Origin: Litorimonas sp965205225
Lineage (GTDB): Bacteria; Pseudomonadota; Alphaproteobacteria; Caulobacterales; Maricaulaceae
DNA length: 64,000 nt
Reading direction: 5' to 3'
NCBI GenBank assembly: GCA_965205225.1
Contig: CBDBFZ010000003.1
Location: forward strand, 1,116,001 to 1,180,000
A program made the translations under genes and the position numbers. A model generated the notes under the pieces. It ran no database searches, had not been told where the DNA came from, and saw nothing but the letters and a program-made list of their open reading frames with translations. Of the stretch, positions 61,929-64,000 are shown piece after piece. Each line of letters begins with the position of its first letter. Position 1 is the stretch's first letter.

Positions 61929-62878
61929 CTATGTCTATGCCTCGCCACGATCCAAACGCTCCAGTCGGCGCGATCGCTCGAACATCGTCGGAAGTATCGA
62001 ACCGGTCAGATTCAACCGACGTGACCGTCAGTTTCGAGTTTTTCCCGCCAAAGACCGGTGCCGCCGAGAACCGGCTCTGGGCAGCGATCGAAAAGCTTGA
62101 ACCGTTCTCACCGGATTTCGTCTCCGTCACCTATGGCGCCGGCGGGTCCACACGCGAACGCACACACCGCACGGTGGAGCGTATGGCGCGCGAGACGAGT
62201 TTCACACCCGCTGCGCATCTGACATGTGTCGACGCATCGCGCGCCGAAATTGATGCGATTGCTCAGGACTATTGGGATGCAGGGATTAGGCACATCGTCG
62301 CGCTGCGCGGAGATCCGACTGAGGGCATTGGCGAGCGTTATATGCCGCATCCTGACGGCTATGATTATGCCTCCGACCTTGTCGCGGGGCTGAAGAATAT
62401 TGCCGATTTCGAAGTGTCCGTATCTGCCTATCCGGAACTTCACCCGGAGAGCGGGGACTGGCGCGCAGAAATTGATAATCTGAAGCGCAAGATCGATGCG
62501 GGGGCAACGCGCGCGATTACGCAATTCTTTTTTTCACCGGATATTTTTTGGCAGTTCCAGGACCGGGTTCTGGATACGGGTCTTGATATTCCCATTGTGC
62601 CCGGTCTGATGTTGCAGCCCAACATTAAGGGCCTGCAGCGCATGTCATCATTGTGCGGCGTCGCCGTTCCGGATTGGTATGTGGAGCTGTTTGATGGCCT
62701 CGATAATGATCCGCTGACGCGTGACATGCTGACGGCATCGCTCATGTCGGAATTGACGGCGGAACTCTATGATCGCGGCGTTCGCCATTACCATCTCTAT
62801 ACGCTGAACCGTGCCGAGATCGCCGGTGCCGTTGCGCGCGTATTGGGCATGCATCGGCGGACCTTGCCAGCCGCGTAA
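61925..62878 (+). CDS. metF: 5,10-methylenetetrahydrofolate reductase
   Basis: FAD enzyme making 5-methyl-THF for methionine synthesis. The 317 residues contain VSFEFFPPKTG, VSVTYGAGGSTRERT, HLTCVDASRAEID, ALRGDP and TQFFFSPDIFWQF. It overlaps the ArsR-methyltransferase gene, so both are cotranscribed. The first ~30 residues are longer than usual and lack family similarity; a later start is possible. Confidence 0.94.
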   Translation: MTMSMPRHDPNAPVGAIARTSSEVSNRSDSTDVTVSFEFFPPKTGAAENRLWAAIEKLEPFSPDFVSVTYGAGGSTRERTHRTVERMARETSFTPAAHLTCVDASRAEIDAIAQDYWDAGIRHIVALRGDPTEGIGERYMPHPDGYDYASDLVAGLKNIADFEVSVSAYPELHPESGDWRAEIDNLKRKIDAGATRAITQFFFSPDIFWQFQDRVLDTGLDIPIVPGLMLQPNIKGLQRMSSLCGVAVPDWYVELFDGLDNDPLTRDMLTASLMSELTAELYDRGVRHYHLYTLNRAEIAGAVARVLGMHRRTLPAA

Positions 62879-62887
62879 GGTGCGCTC

Positions 62888-63580
62888 TTGATCTGGACCC
62901 GTCTATTTACAGCTGCGACGCAGCTCTTCGGTCCGCCAAACCTGTCCGACGGACGCGGGACGGCGGGCTCTGTCGAGGATGCCTCCGTAGTCGCAGCGCT
63001 GGTTGCGCTGGGGGCGAAAATGGCGAAGGCTGACGGAGAAGTTCGGACTGAAGATATCGCTGCCTTTGAACAGGTTTTTAAAGCTGAGCCCGGCTCCCGC
63101 GCCATGGTCGAGCGTTTCTTTCGCTTGGCGCGTCAGACAACGCTGGGCTTTGAGCGCTATGCCCGCAGGGTCGCCCGGCATTTCCGTGCCCGCCCAGCGG
63201 CATTGGAAGATGTGATGGACGGCTTGTTCCATATCGCCTTGGCAGACGGTATTTTGACGGTTGATGAGAGTGACTATCTGGCGCGAGTTGCTGAGATATT
63301 CGGCTTTACGGAGGCGGAGTATGGACGCATCAAGGCAACCCATGTCGGACGCGATGCCGATGACCCCTATCTCATCCTTGCAATTGATGAGACTGTCTCT
63401 GACGAGGATCTGAAGAAGGCGTATCGCCGTGCGGCGGCCGCCAATCATCCAGACCGAATTGTTTCGCGAGGTCTGCCGCAAGAGATGACAGCACTCGCCA
63501 CCCATAAGATGGCCCTGATCAATCGCGCCTATGCGCAGATACAGGCGCAGCGGAGGAAAGAGCGGGCAATTCTGCTCTAA
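62888..63580 (+). CDS. TerB-like / J-domain protein (DjlA-like)
   Basis: A 230-residue protein. A TerB-like helical domain (about 35-145: VALGAKMAKADGEVRTEDIAAFEQVF ... GILTVDESDYLARVAEIFGF) precedes a J domain (about 160-230: DPYLILAIDETVSDEDLKKAYRRAAAANHPDR), whose HPD is intact. Probably a DnaK co-chaperone near the membrane. The start is TTG 62888, preceded by AAGGTG. Confidence 0.85.
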   Translation: MIWTRLFTAATQLFGPPNLSDGRGTAGSVEDASVVAALVALGAKMAKADGEVRTEDIAAFEQVFKAEPGSRAMVERFFRLARQTTLGFERYARRVARHFRARPAALEDVMDGLFHIALADGILTVDESDYLARVAEIFGFTEAEYGRIKATHVGRDADDPYLILAIDETVSDEDLKKAYRRAAAANHPDRIVSRGLPQEMTALATHKMALINRAYAQIQAQRRKERAILL

Positions 63581-63685
63581 TTCAGGGTGGAAGTGGCCAT
63601 AATTACACGCCGATGTGACGATATCGCTATGCGCACGGTCTTGACCCGACCGTATTTGTTCCCAATTTAGGGTGGCAGGAGACGC

Positions 63686-64000
63686 ATGATGACAGGAACA
63701 CAACACCTTCTAGGGCCCGGTGCCGGGCTGTTCGGACAAATTGGTCGCTGGTTGACACTCGCGAGTGTCACGGTTGCGGCTGCATTCATGCTGTTTTTCT
63801 CGGCTGCTTTTGCCCTCGTCCTGATCAGTGTGATTGCCATTCTGGCTTTGGTAGCCGTCAGTGTATTCTGGATTCGCGCCAAATTAACGGGGCGACCTTT
63901 TGGGCCGCGCGCACAAATGGATGCGCATATGGCGGATATATGTCGTCAGATGGGTGTGGACAATCGACCTGATGTCGATGCCGCCTCTGCTGGCCCCATC
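63686..64000 (+). CDS. Hypothetical membrane protein (cut by window end)
   Basis: A frame of 105 codons open to the end of the window. ATG 63686 has AGGAG upstream. Two close hydrophobic helices (LTLASVTVAAAFMLFFSAAFALVLISVIAILALVAVSVFWI) are followed by a basic cytosolic stretch. I do not recognise a family. A possible -35 element TTGACC lies near 63640. Confidence 0.6.
   Translation, partial: MMTGTQHLLGPGAGLFGQIGRWLTLASVTVAAAFMLFFSAAFALVLISVIAILALVAVSVFWIRAKLTGRPFGPRAQMDAHMADICRQMGVDNRPDVDAASAGPI

Overview
The window looks like chromosome from a marine alphaproteobacterium of the Hyphomonadaceae/Maricaulales/Caulobacterales type. The evidence is the gene order ftsZ-lpxC-bamD-recN-ligA, the order dgt-SPOR-nagZ-scpA-scpB-tatA-tatB-tatC-(LysM)-yajC-secD-secF-squalene synthase-trmFO, and an alphaproteobacterial SOS box (GAAC-N7-GAAC) between uvrA and ssb. 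A nickel superoxide dismutase operon, a giant calcium-binding repeat protein and beta-glucan hydrolases suggest a surface- or algae-associated marine life. The genus cannot be fixed from sequence alone.

Layout. 0-5 kb: nitroreductase end, an IS5-type element, threonine dehydratase-like enzyme, acyl-CoA ligase, Bcr/CflA exporter. 5.2-12.4 kb: a large FG-GAP/cadherin/RTX-like secreted protein gene cut in two by an IS1182-type element; this 7 kb locus lies between two copies of an inverted 40-bp repeat. 12.4-19.6 kb: end of the division/cell wall cluster (ftsZ, lpxC), outer membrane assembly (bamD) and DNA repair (recN, ligA); ftsA is not upstream of ftsZ. 19.6-24.2 kb: carbonic anhydrase, desaturase, secreted M28 peptidase, first copy of a 1.3 kb IS5-family element (here IS-C). 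24.3-36 kb: erpA, dgt, cell wall recycling, chromosome condensation, Tat and Sec translocation; a LysM gene in the middle is broken by the second IS-C. 36-37 kb: small His-rich membrane protein, sodN and sodX, with a terminator between sodN and sodX. 37-44.7 kb: squalene/phytoene synthase-like gene, trmFO, a membrane protein, uvrA, ssb, gluQ. 44.8-47.4 kb: a HerA-like ATPase gene destroyed by several lesions including the second IS1182-type copy. 47.5-49.3 kb: AI-2E-type permease and a DUF1223 protein. 49.5-60.9 kb: an insertion-sequence graveyard (IS3, IS4, IS481, IS5) holding a sugar aminotransferase, ettA, two GH17 genes (one broken) and the two ends of a GH9 cellulase gene. 61-64 kb: ArsR-methyltransferase regulator, metF, a TerB/J-domain protein and the start of a membrane protein.

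How it fits together. The housekeeping blocks are intact and tightly packed, often with start/stop overlaps. Nearly all decay is confined to accessory genes hit by insertion sequences. Target-site duplications allow the parent gene to be rebuilt exactly in several places (repeat protein, LysM gene, HerA-like gene). A second theme is short tandem duplication: 12-17 bp units are repeated 2-14 times in transposase genes, a membrane protein and the repeat protein. No tRNA, rRNA or CRISPR array was seen.
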